Below are positions 1 through 5,022 of a stretch of 5,045 nt of DNA, one piece after another (the stretch's first letter is position 1; every line of letters starts with the position of its first letter). Both the position numbers and the translations under genes were made by a program. The notes beneath the pieces were generated by a model, which saw only the letters and a list, made by a program, of their open reading frames with translations, was not told where the DNA came from and made no database searches. The stretch is taken from NCBI GenBank assembly GCA_003164075.1, contig PLRZ01000248.1:3710-8754 (forward strand), read 5' to 3'. Source of the DNA: Bryobacterales bacterium (GTDB lineage: Bacteria > Acidobacteriota > Terriglobia > Bryobacterales > Bryobacteraceae).

Positions 1-33
1 CGCATCGCTCCTGCCGCCACTCCTCCGGCATAG
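1..33 (+). CDS. Possible 3' end of an upstream gene (partial)
   Basis: Reading frame 1 is open from the window edge and ends at a TAG at 31-33, giving an Ala/Pro-rich tail (RIAPAATPPA). The stop lies two bases before the ffh ATG, and ffh has no visible Shine-Dalgarno sequence. Both facts would fit translational coupling to an upstream gene. Ten codons are too few to identify a product, and the other forward frames are also open here, so this is only a suggestion. Confidence 0.25.
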   Translation, partial: RIAPAATPPA

Positions 34-35
34 CC

Positions 36-1391
36 ATGTTCGACAACCTCTCGGATAAACTCCAGCGGGTTTTCAAGAACCTGCGCGGCGAAGGTCGGCT
101 CTCGGCCGAAAACATGGAGACCGCCCTGCGTGAAATCCGCGTGGCGCTGCTCGAGGCCGACGTCCATTTCCGGGTGGTCAAGCAGCTCATCGACAACATC
201 AAGGCCAAGGCCATGGGCGAGGAAGTCCTGGCCGCGCTTTCGCCCTCCCAGCAGGTCATCAAGATCGTGCACGAGGAACTCATCAAGATCCTCGGCAGCC
301 ACGAATCCAAACTCCGTTTTGCCAATGAGCCGCCCAGCGTCTTCCTCATCGTGGGCCTGCAGGGCTCCGGCAAAACCACTTCCAGCGGCAAGCTGGCGCG
401 CTGGCTTTCACGCAACGGCCACCGTCCCATGCTGGTCTCGGTGGACGTGTACCGCCCGGCGGCGCGCGAGCAACTGCGCGTCATCGCCCGCGAAGTGGGG
501 CAGTCCATCTACGAAGGCGCCCCGGAAGAGAAGTTGCCGCTCGAACTGGCCAAATCGGCGCGCCGCGAGGCCGTCCAGAGCGGCCGCGACGTGCTCCTGG
601 TGGATACCGCCGGCCGCCTGCATATCGATGACGATCTCATGACCGAGTTGAAGCAGCTCAAGGAGCAGCTCAACCCGGTGGAGATCCTTTTCGTGGCCGA
701 CGCCATGACCGGCCAGGACGCCGTCAAATCGGCCGACGAGTTCCACAAGCAGCTCGGCATCACCGGCGTAATCCTCACCAAAATGGATGGCGATGCCCGC
801 GGGGGCGCGGCGCTTTCCATCCGCAACGTCACCGGCCAGCCCCTGAAATTCGTGGGCACGGGCGAAAAATTCGACGCGCTGGAGCCGTTCCACCCGGATC
901 GCGCCGCCGACCGCATCCTCGGGATGGGCGACATGCTCTCGTTTATCGAGAAGGCCAGCGTGGAACTCGACCAGAAGAAAGCCGTCGAGATGCAGCGCAA
1001 ACTCATCGAAAATGAGTTCACGCTGGAGGATTTCCGCGACCAGTTGCGGCAGATCCGCAAGCTCGGTCCGCTCAGCGGCCTGCTCGATATGATGCCCAAA
1101 GTGGGCATGCTGAAAGACCTGAAAGACGTCAAGGTCGACGAAGGGGAAATCAATCGCGTGGTGGCCATCATCGATTCGATGACCCACAAAGAGCGCGACA
1201 ATCACATGATCATCAACGGCAGCCGCCGCCGGCGCATCGCCAAGGGCAGCGGCACGTCCGTGCAGGAAGTGAACCAGTTGTTAAAGCAGTACGCGCAGGC
1301 CAGGAAATTGATGAAGTCTCTATCGGGCGGCTTCCTGGGACGGAAATTGGGTAAGATGAAGATGCCGCCCGGGTTTCCATTTGGGGGGTAG
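36..1391 (+). CDS. ffh: Signal recognition particle protein Ffh (SRP54), GTPase
   Basis: Ffh is the protein subunit of the signal recognition particle. With 4.5S/SRP RNA it binds hydrophobic signal sequences on ribosomes in the cytosol and delivers them to the receptor FtsY and the Sec translocon. The 451-residue length matches the family (about 450). The N domain covers roughly residues 1-90. The GTPase G domain shows the P-loop GLQGSGKTT (107-115), DVYRPAAREQL (137-147), DTAGR (190-194), TKMDGDARGG (248-257) and GTGEKFDALEPFHPDR (274-289). The M domain (about 300-440) carries the SRP-RNA-binding signature SRRRRIAKGSG (396-406). The tail is Met/Pro/Gly rich. I chose the ATG at 36 because MFDNLSDKLQ is the normal family N-terminus. 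No clear Shine-Dalgarno precedes it, so it may be coupled to an upstream gene. It heads the rpsP-rimM-trmD cluster, a common arrangement. Nothing appears broken or missing. Confidence 0.98.
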   Translation: MFDNLSDKLQRVFKNLRGEGRLSAENMETALREIRVALLEADVHFRVVKQLIDNIKAKAMGEEVLAALSPSQQVIKIVHEELIKILGSHESKLRFANEPPSVFLIVGLQGSGKTTSSGKLARWLSRNGHRPMLVSVDVYRPAAREQLRVIAREVGQSIYEGAPEEKLPLELAKSARREAVQSGRDVLLVDTAGRLHIDDDLMTELKQLKEQLNPVEILFVADAMTGQDAVKSADEFHKQLGITGVILTKMDGDARGGAALSIRNVTGQPLKFVGTGEKFDALEPFHPDRAADRILGMGDMLSFIEKASVELDQKKAVEMQRKLIENEFTLEDFRDQLRQIRKLGPLSGLLDMMPKVGMLKDLKDVKVDEGEINRVVAIIDSMTHKERDNHMIINGSRRRRIAKGSGTSVQEVNQLLKQYAQARKLMKSLSGGFLGRKLGKMKMPPGFPFGG

Positions 1392-1406
1392 TGTGGCGCC
1401 CCAGCC

Positions 1407-1435
1407 AGGCAGACCGCCAAAAGCCGGGTCTGCTT
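1407..1435 (+). promoter_or_regulatory. Hairpin in the ffh-rpsP gap
   Basis: GCAGACC (1409-1415) pairs perfectly with GGTCTGC (1427-1433) around an 11-nt loop. One U-A and one G-U pair could extend it outward to 1407/1435. It lies 16 nt after the ffh stop and about 25 nt before the rpsP start. No run of T follows, so it is not a standard intrinsic terminator. It could stabilise or process the mRNA, or tune expression between ffh and rpsP. Its role is unknown. Confidence 0.4.
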
Positions 1436-1450
1436 CACTCAAATACTTTT

Positions 1451-1455
1451 GGGAG
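1451..1455 (+). promoter_or_regulatory. Shine-Dalgarno-like site of rpsP
   Basis: GGGAG at 1451-1455 is the only purine-rich SD-like run before rpsP. It is 5 nt from the ATG at 1461 and 11 nt from the in-frame ATG at 1467. A TTG at 1449-1451 also lies in frame but overlaps this site, which argues against it as the start. Confidence 0.5.
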
Positions 1456-1460
1456 TACAG

Positions 1461-1718
1461 ATGTTAATGATTCGTCTGGCGCGGTTTGGCGCCAAAAAGA
1501 AGCCGTTTTATCGCATCGTCGTGATCGAGAAGGAGCGCGCCCGCAACGGCCGCAGTCTGGAGGTGGTGGGCCACTATAATCCGCTTTCCCATCCCGCTCA
1601 GGTGGTCTTGAAACACGACCGCATCGAGCATTGGGCCAAGCACGGCGCGTGCCTGTCCGACACCGTGAAGCGGCTGGTGGAGAAAAACCCCGCTCCCGTG
1701 CCTGTGCCCGCCGTATAG
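1461..1718 (+). CDS. rpsP: 30S ribosomal protein S16
   Basis: S16 binds 16S rRNA early in assembly of the 30S subunit. The 85-residue product has the family N-terminal core: MIRLARFGAKKKPFYRIVV at residues 3-21, then GRSLEVVGHYNP (30-41), and the helix DRIEHWAKHGACLSDTVKRL (53-72). The tail is short and rich in Pro, Val and Ala. Most S16 proteins are about 80-90 residues, so it is complete. I chose the ATG at 1461, giving MLMIRLARFG, because GGGAG lies just upstream. The ATG at 1467 (MIRLARFG) is an equally possible start by family alignment, and a TTG at 1449 is less likely. The gene lies 69 nt after ffh and 106 nt before khpA. Confidence 0.97.
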   Translation: MLMIRLARFGAKKKPFYRIVVIEKERARNGRSLEVVGHYNPLSHPAQVVLKHDRIEHWAKHGACLSDTVKRLVEKNPAPVPVPAV

Positions 1719-1743
1719 CGGCGTATGTGTAATAAATAGAACG

Positions 1744-1822
1744 GCCGGGCCATGTGGTGCATGTGCGGGAGGCTCGTGCCCGGCGCTCTGTTCGCGTTAC
1801 CATGAACTTTAGGAGGCCGGGC
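1744..1822 (+). promoter_or_regulatory. Two mutually exclusive stems in the rpsP-khpA gap
   Basis: The segment GCCGGGC occurs at 1744-1750 and again at 1816-1822. A single complementary segment, GCCCGGC, lies between them at 1778-1784. It can form a perfect 7-bp G/C stem with either copy but not both. The first stem leaves the khpA ribosome-binding site free. The second begins at the last G of the AGGAGG at 1811-1816 and covers the spacer up to three nucleotides before the ATG. This geometry is seen directly. That it works as a translational switch is an inference, and short G/C stems arise by chance in DNA of this composition. Confidence 0.35.
1811..1816 (+). promoter_or_regulatory. Strong Shine-Dalgarno of khpA
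   Basis: A full-consensus AGGAGG sits 8 nt before the ATG at 1825 and fixes that start. It is the strongest ribosome-binding site in the window. It also directs entry to the coupled chain khpA-rimM-trmD, whose second and third genes overlap their predecessors and use GTG starts. Confidence 0.85.
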
Positions 1823-1824
1823 GA

Positions 1825-2055
1825 ATGAAACAACTGATTGAAGATATAGCGAAGGCTCTGGTTGATATCCCGGAAGAGGTCTCGGTCCGTGAAGTGCTGG
1901 GGGAGCAAGTTACCGTATTGGAATTGAAGGTGGCGCCCAGCGATCTCGGAAAAGTCATCGGTAAGCAGGGCCGCACCGCGCGATCCATCCGCACCATCCT
2001 GGGGGCCGCTGGAATGAAGCTGAATCGCCGCTTTACGTTGGAAATCCTGGAGTGA
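1825..2055 (+). CDS. khpA: KH-domain RNA-binding protein KhpA (YlqC family)
   Basis: This is a 76-residue protein made of a single KH domain, the usual size for this family. The RNA-binding GxxG loop is GKQG at residues 46-49, within [19 protein letters not shown] (41-59), followed by the hydrophobic strand FTLEILE (70-76). In Gram-positive bacteria KhpA pairs with KhpB (Jag), binds many RNAs and affects cell elongation and division. No partner is visible here, so the exact role in this organism is inferred. The start is set by AGGAGG. The stop TGA (2053-2055) overlaps the rimM start as GTGA. A position between rpsP and rimM is common in many phyla and suggests a link to ribosome biogenesis. 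Confidence 0.93.
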   Translation: MKQLIEDIAKALVDIPEEVSVREVLGEQVTVLELKVAPSDLGKVIGKQGRTARSIRTILGAAGMKLNRRFTLEILE

Positions 2056-2576
2056 CTTCGTCGCCGGATGGATGGATCGCGATCGCCGTCCTGGGCAAGA
2101 CCCGGGGCAATCGCGGCGAGCTCACGGCGTTCCCCCTGAGTGGAAAACCCGAACGCTATCAGGCGCTGGAGGAAGTGTTTCTGTTCGGCTCCGGCTCCGG
2201 CGCCCGGTACGAAGTGGAGTCCACCTGGTTTCACAACGGAACCCTGATTTTCAAGTTCCGTGGTGTGGACACCATTTCCGAAGCCGAGCTGCTGGTGGGC
2301 GCGGAAGTTCGCGTGCCCCTGGAGCAGCGCACGCCACTGGAACAGGGAGAATTCTTCCAGGACGATCTGCTGGGCTGCCAGGTGGTGGACCGGCGCACGG
2401 GTCAGTCGCTAGGCAAGGTTTCCGGTTGGGAAGATGGCGGCGGCTCCGGCCTGCTGGTGGTGGAGGGCGGCTTGCTGATTCCCTTCGCGCGCTCCATTTG
2501 CGTGGAGATCGATCCGGCGGCCAGGCGCATCGCCGTGGAATTGCCCGAGGGATTGAAGGATCTGAACCGATCGTGA
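2052..2576 (+). CDS. rimM: Ribosome maturation factor RimM
   Basis: RimM is a cytosolic 30S assembly factor that binds ribosomal protein S19 and helps mature the head of the small subunit. The 174-residue length is near the family norm (about 170-180). The N-terminal RimM barrel covers roughly residues 8-92, with the GK..G..GEL signature seen as [17 protein letters not shown] (14-30). A short linker leads to a PRC-type barrel (about 100-172) with [13 protein letters not shown] (101-113), LGKVSGW (120-126), LLIPF (141-145) and a final EGLKDLN (166-172). The start is GTG at 2052, overlapping the khpA stop by four bases. This places the first barrel strand (IAIAVLGK) at the usual distance from the N-terminus. 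The stop overlaps the trmD start in the same way, so the three genes are very likely translationally coupled. Confidence 0.96.
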   Translation: MTSSPDGWIAIAVLGKTRGNRGELTAFPLSGKPERYQALEEVFLFGSGSGARYEVESTWFHNGTLIFKFRGVDTISEAELLVGAEVRVPLEQRTPLEQGEFFQDDLLGCQVVDRRTGQSLGKVSGWEDGGGSGLLVVEGGLLIPFARSICVEIDPAARRIAVELPEGLKDLNRS

Positions 2577-3265
2577 TTTTCCATGTGTTGACGATCTTCC
2601 CCGAGTTTTTTGTGGGACCGTTCGCGCATGGCGTGGTGAAGCGGGCCCAGGACGCCGGGATTCTGGACATCCGCATCCATAACCTGCGCGACTGGACTTT
2701 CGACAGGCATCGGAGCGTCGACGATCGTCCCTTTGGCGGCGGCGAAGGGATGGTACTCAAGCCCGAGCCGATTTTCCTGGCGGTGGAATCCATCTGGCCG
2801 CAGCGGGAGCCCGGCCGGAAGGTGGTGCTGCTTTCGGCGCAAGGCACCAGGTTCGATCAGGCGGTGGCCAATGGTTTTAAGGATACCGCCGAACTGCTGT
2901 TGATTTGCGGCCGGTATGAGGGCGTGGATGAGCGTGTGGCGGCGCACCTGGCCGATTACGAGCTATCCATTGGCGATTACGTGTTGAGTGGTGGAGAACT
3001 GGCGGCCGCGGTGGTAATCGACGCGGTGGCGCGATTGTTGCCGGGAGTGTTGGGGAACGAAAGCTCCGCGGCATTCGAATCGTTTCAGGAGACCGGTCAT
3101 GGCGAAGGGGCGCTCGATTGTCCCCATTGGACCCGGCCGGCCGATTTTCGCGGTTGGAAGGCGCCGGAGGTACTGTTGAACGGCAACCACGAGGAGATCC
3201 GCAAGTTCCGCAAGCAGATCGCTCTGGAGAAAACCGGACGCCAGCGGCCGGACCTGATGAAGTAG
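2573..3265 (+). CDS. trmD: tRNA (guanine-N1-)-methyltransferase TrmD
   Basis: TrmD uses S-adenosylmethionine to methylate N1 of G37 next to the anticodon, which prevents +1 frameshifting; it is usually essential. It is a SPOUT-family knotted dimer. Visible landmarks are LTIFPEFF (6-13), DDRPFGGGEGM (50-60), the knot and SAM-binding segments LLSAQG (86-91), CGRYEGVDERV (112-122) and SIGDYVLSGGE (132-142), and LDCPHWTRP (181-189). Asp182 in the last matches the catalytic Asp169 of the E. coli enzyme. NGNHEEIRKFR (203-213) belongs to the C-terminal domain. The 230-residue protein ends soon after RPDL, about 20 residues shorter than E. coli TrmD at that end. Start choice: GTG at 2573 overlaps the rimM stop (GTGA) and gives [13 protein letters not shown], the family N-terminus. 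The frame stays open upstream through rimM, but that translation is not TrmD-like. Start confidence is high although the nearby SD (AAGGA, 2556-2560) is weak. Confidence 0.97.
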   Translation: MIFHVLTIFPEFFVGPFAHGVVKRAQDAGILDIRIHNLRDWTFDRHRSVDDRPFGGGEGMVLKPEPIFLAVESIWPQREPGRKVVLLSAQGTRFDQAVANGFKDTAELLLICGRYEGVDERVAAHLADYELSIGDYVLSGGELAAAVVIDAVARLLPGVLGNESSAAFESFQETGHGEGALDCPHWTRPADFRGWKAPEVLLNGNHEEIRKFRKQIALEKTGRQRPDLMK

Positions 3266-3303
3266 AATGCCTAAACAAGTTTCGGGAAGTGCGTCTCTGA
3301 ACG

Positions 3304-3390
3304 ACCGCTCCCGCGCGGGGGCCCAGCGCTGTGAACACTTACGAACATTGAGACGCCTTTCTGAGCCGCGCGCGCAAGCAAGCGGTTCTT
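3304..3390. repeat. Dispersed inverted-repeat element, copy 1
   Basis: This 87-nt stretch between trmD and rplS begins ACCGCTCCC (3304-3312) and ends AGCGGTTCTT (3381-3390), so its outer six bases are inverted repeats. Its right 28 bases (3363-3390) align without gaps to 4939-4966 in copy 2, with 23 identities by my count, and the left nine bases also match copy 2. The middle differs and includes a 10-bp palindrome CCCGCGCGGG (3310-3319). It appears to be a diverged or rearranged member of a REP/MITE-like family. No coding frame of interest lies within it. Confidence 0.65.
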
Positions 3391-3410
3391 AGCCAAAATC
3401 CCGAAAACGT

Positions 3411-3452
3411 TGGAGCACCCCGCGAAGTAGGGGCAGGCAATCCCCCGCTCCA
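3411..3452 (+). promoter_or_regulatory. Foldable leader upstream of rplS
   Basis: TGGAGC (3411-3416) pairs perfectly with GCTCCA (3447-3452). Inside this stem, GGGG at 3430-3433 can pair either with CCCC at 3418-3421 (8-nt loop) or with C residues at 3442-3446 (about 8-nt loop). The result is a closed domain with two alternative inner hairpins, ending 32 nt before the rplS ATG. L19 genes have known autoregulatory leaders in Firmicutes and Flavobacteria, so a leader here is plausible. I do not recognise this as either class. If the nearby TATATGAT is the true promoter, this region would not be in the rplS transcript. Confidence 0.35.
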
Positions 3453-3456
3453 CTCG

Positions 3457-3464
3457 TATATGAT
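3457..3464 (+). promoter_or_regulatory. Possible -10 element of an rplS promoter
   Basis: TATATGAT lies 20 nt before the rplS ATG, and its last six bases (TATGAT, 3459-3464) resemble a sigma-70 -10 box in an otherwise GC-rich region. At the expected -35 position (about 3436-3441, GGCAAT) there is no good match. A promoter here would leave a leader of only about 14 nt. The 219-nt gap after trmD makes an extra promoter reasonable, but the sequence evidence is thin. Confidence 0.25.
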
Positions 3465-3484
3465 AGAAGTTCAAGGAAATTTTC

Positions 3485-3835
3485 ATGCAGAACGCGTTGT
3501 TGACGAAATTCATTAACAAGAATAAGCGGGTCGATGCCGTCCCCACCTTCCGGCCCGGCGATACCATCCGGGTCCACGTAAAGATCAAGGAAGGCGACAA
3601 AGAGCGCCTGCAGGCCTTCGAAGGCACCGTGATCGCCCGCAATAACACCGGCCTGGGCGAGACCATCACGGTTCGCAAGGTCAGTTTTGGTCAGGGCGTG
3701 GAACGCATCTTCCCCGTACATGCCAAAGTGGTGGACCACATCGACGTGGTGCGCACCGGCCGTGTGCGTCGCGCCAAGCTCTATTATCTGCGCGGTTTGA
3801 AGGGCAAGGCAGCCCGCCTCAGAGAGCGCACCTAA
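3485..3835 (+). CDS. rplS: 50S ribosomal protein L19
   Basis: L19 is a large-subunit protein at the interface with the 30S subunit. The 116-residue product matches the family along its full length (E. coli L19 is about 115). Landmarks are [13 protein letters not shown] (22-34), [11 protein letters not shown] (41-51), [16 protein letters not shown] (62-77), RRAKLYYLR (95-103) and GKAARLRE (107-114). The ATG at 3485 is preceded by AAGGAA at 3473-3478, a good SD with a 6-7 nt spacer. In many bacteria rplS follows trmD closely. Here 219 nt with a repeat and a possible leader intervene, so separate control is likely. rnhB begins 13 nt after its stop. Confidence 0.98.
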   Translation: MQNALLTKFINKNKRVDAVPTFRPGDTIRVHVKIKEGDKERLQAFEGTVIARNNTGLGETITVRKVSFGQGVERIFPVHAKVVDHIDVVRTGRVRRAKLYYLRGLKGKAARLRERT

Positions 3836-3848
3836 GCTGCTGGAAGAC

Positions 3849-4535
3849 ATGCGGCCCGAGGCAGCGGGTGGCAAATTCCGATGTGAGGCAACATTGGAAC
3901 GAGAGCTGCGCGCACGCGGATTTTGTGCCGTGGCCGGCGTGGATGAAGTGGGCCGCGGGTGCCTCTTCGGACCGGTAGTGGCCGGCGCCGTAATCCTTTC
4001 GCCCGATCGCCCGGTGCGCGGTTTGAACGACAGCAAACTGCTCACAGCGGAACGGCGCGAAGTGCTCGCGGAACGCATCCGGGAACGCGCCGTGGCGTGG
4101 GCCATTGCCGCCGTGGACGCCGCCACCATCGACGCCATCAACATCTATCAGGCCTCGCGTCTGGCCATGCGCAAGGCGGTTGCCCAACTGCAGCCTGCAC
4201 CCGATTTTCTGCTGGTGGACGCGGTGCCCATCGATCTGCCGGTGCCGCAGCGCTCGCTCATTAAGGGCGATGCGCGGTGCCATGCCATCGCCGCGGCCTC
4301 CATCGTGGCCAAAGTCTATCGCGATGCCTGCATGCGTATCTGGGACGAAGTATTTCCCGCCTACGGCCTGGCCGCGCACAAAGGATATTCCACGCCGGAG
4401 CATTGTCTGGCTCTCCGGCAATTCGGCCCCACGCCGCTGCACCGTCTCAGCTTCGAACCGGTGCGCGCCTGTTCGCGATTTCCGCTGGAATCCACCGCTC
4501 AGATGGACTTATTCGAAACGGCGGGCGCCGCATGA
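3849..4535 (+). CDS. rnhB: Ribonuclease HII
   Basis: RNase HII cuts the RNA strand of RNA-DNA hybrids and starts removal of single ribonucleotides misincorporated into DNA. The 228-residue protein has the full fold. The [19 protein letters not shown] segment (30-48) contains the GRG motif (35-37) that reads the RNA-DNA junction. DSKLL lies at 61-65, [11 protein letters not shown] at 121-131, [20 protein letters not shown] at 139-158 and HKGYSTPEH at 177-185. The DEDD catalytic residues are Asp32, Glu33, Asp124 and Asp159. After the terminal SFEP (201-204) comes an about 24-residue tail containing QMDLF (218-222), which resembles a beta-clamp-binding pentapeptide. The ATG at 3849 gives about 30 residues before the catalytic Asp. 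Its SD is poor (GGAAG only 2 nt upstream), so coupling with rplS or a slightly later start is possible. The stop overlaps the next gene as ATGA. Confidence 0.96.
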   Translation: MRPEAAGGKFRCEATLERELRARGFCAVAGVDEVGRGCLFGPVVAGAVILSPDRPVRGLNDSKLLTAERREVLAERIRERAVAWAIAAVDAATIDAINIYQASRLAMRKAVAQLQPAPDFLLVDAVPIDLPVPQRSLIKGDARCHAIAAASIVAKVYRDACMRIWDEVFPAYGLAAHKGYSTPEHCLALRQFGPTPLHRLSFEPVRACSRFPLESTAQMDLFETAGAA

Positions 4536-4861
4536 TGCCCACCGAGCCCCGACCAGAGGGGATGCCTCTACCGCCAGTGGCCGCGGAATCCGCCGCGCCG
4601 GAGCAGCCGCCCGAGCCGCAATACCGCTGGTTTCACAAAGTCTCCGCGGTGGTGTTCATTACGTTCTGTCTGGATATCGGGCTGTTCCTGCTGATCTTCC
4701 CGTGGACCGACTATTGGGATAACTTCGCGGCTTTCGTGCGCGCCTGGCGTCCGTATCTGGATAACATGTACGTGCGCGGCGCCATCAGCGGCCTGGGGGT
4801 GTTGAACCTCTACATCTCTCTCGGCGAAGTATTCCGACTGCGACGTTTTTCCGCCAATTAG
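4532..4861 (+). CDS. Small membrane protein of unknown function, two predicted TM helices
   Basis: I do not recognise this 109-residue protein. Residues 1-30 are Pro/Glu/Ala-rich and probably disordered. A first hydrophobic segment spans about 37-58 (VSAVVFITFCLDIGLFLLIF and following). A Trp/Tyr/Asp-rich loop covers about 59-83 with the segment DYWDNFAAFVRAWRPYLDNM (60-79). A second, weaker segment follows at about 84-101. Basic residues before the first helix (R32, K36) and after the second (R102, R104, R105) suggest both ends lie in the cytoplasm with the loop outside. There is no signal peptide and no catalytic motif. The ATG at 4532 overlaps the rnhB stop (ATGA); the next codon is also ATG (4535), and either could start translation. 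The tight overlap and codon use like its neighbours argue for a real gene. Membership of the rnhB operon does not reveal its role. Confidence 0.8.
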   Translation: MMPTEPRPEGMPLPPVAAESAAPEQPPEPQYRWFHKVSAVVFITFCLDIGLFLLIFPWTDYWDNFAAFVRAWRPYLDNMYVRGAISGLGVLNLYISLGEVFRLRRFSAN

Positions 4862-4898
4862 CTGGCTGCTGGCGCAAGACTCCGACTCGTAATGGCAA

Positions 4899-4966
4899 AA
4901 CCGCTCCCTACAGGGGTGCGGCTCATCGCGGCGTTACCGAGCCGCGACCGCCAGGGAGCGGTTCTT
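4899..4966. repeat. Dispersed inverted-repeat element, copy 2 (nested hairpin)
   Basis: AACCGCTCCCT (4899-4909) and AGGGAGCGGTT (4953-4963) form a perfect 11-bp inverted repeat. Nested inside is a second perfect pair, GCGGCTC (4918-4924) and GAGCCGC (4939-4945), around a 14-nt loop. The whole unit of about 65 nt can fold into one long imperfect hairpin in RNA or single-stranded DNA. It starts 37 nt after the stop of the membrane-protein gene and could protect or end that transcript, though it lacks a T tract. The match to copy 1 is strongest over 4939-4966. I associate this type of element with acidobacterial intergenic repeats, from memory only. Confidence 0.8.
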
Positions 4967-4968
4967 GA

Positions 4969-5000
4969 CCTTCGCGACAGAAACTAAGGAGCCGCGAAGG
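4969..5000. repeat. Inverted repeat hairpin downstream of repeat copy 2
   Basis: CCTTCGCG (4969-4976) is perfectly complementary to CGCGAAGG (4993-5000), with a 16-nt loop. It begins 2 nt after repeat copy 2 and so may belong to the same mobile or structural unit. No T tract follows, so it is not a standard intrinsic terminator. Confidence 0.5.
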
Positions 5001-5022
5001 AATGGCCTGTGCACTAAGACCC

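Noticed and set aside
408..1205. Long open frames on the minus strand opposite ffh
   Set aside because: They lie wholly within an unmistakable ffh gene, have His/Leu/Arg-skewed or Ser/Arg-skewed composition without domain motifs, and are expected in GC-rich coding DNA.
1449..1460. TTG at 1449 as an earlier rpsP start
   Set aside because: It overlaps the GGGAG that best serves as the Shine-Dalgarno site and adds residues not found at S16 N-termini.
1730..1735. TAATAA as a -10 box for a khpA promoter
   Set aside because: No recognisable -35 lies at the correct distance in the end of rpsP, and an isolated AT-rich hexamer is weak evidence.
2072..2572. Upstream extension of the trmD frame through rimM
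   Set aside because: The translation before residue [10 protein letters not shown] is Arg/Gly-rich noise in the rimM shadow frame. Family alignment and the GTGA overlap place the start at 2573.
3235..3265. Short TrmD C-terminus as a truncation
   Set aside because: All catalytic and knot motifs are present, and TrmD ends vary between phyla. There is no sign of a frameshift after the stop.
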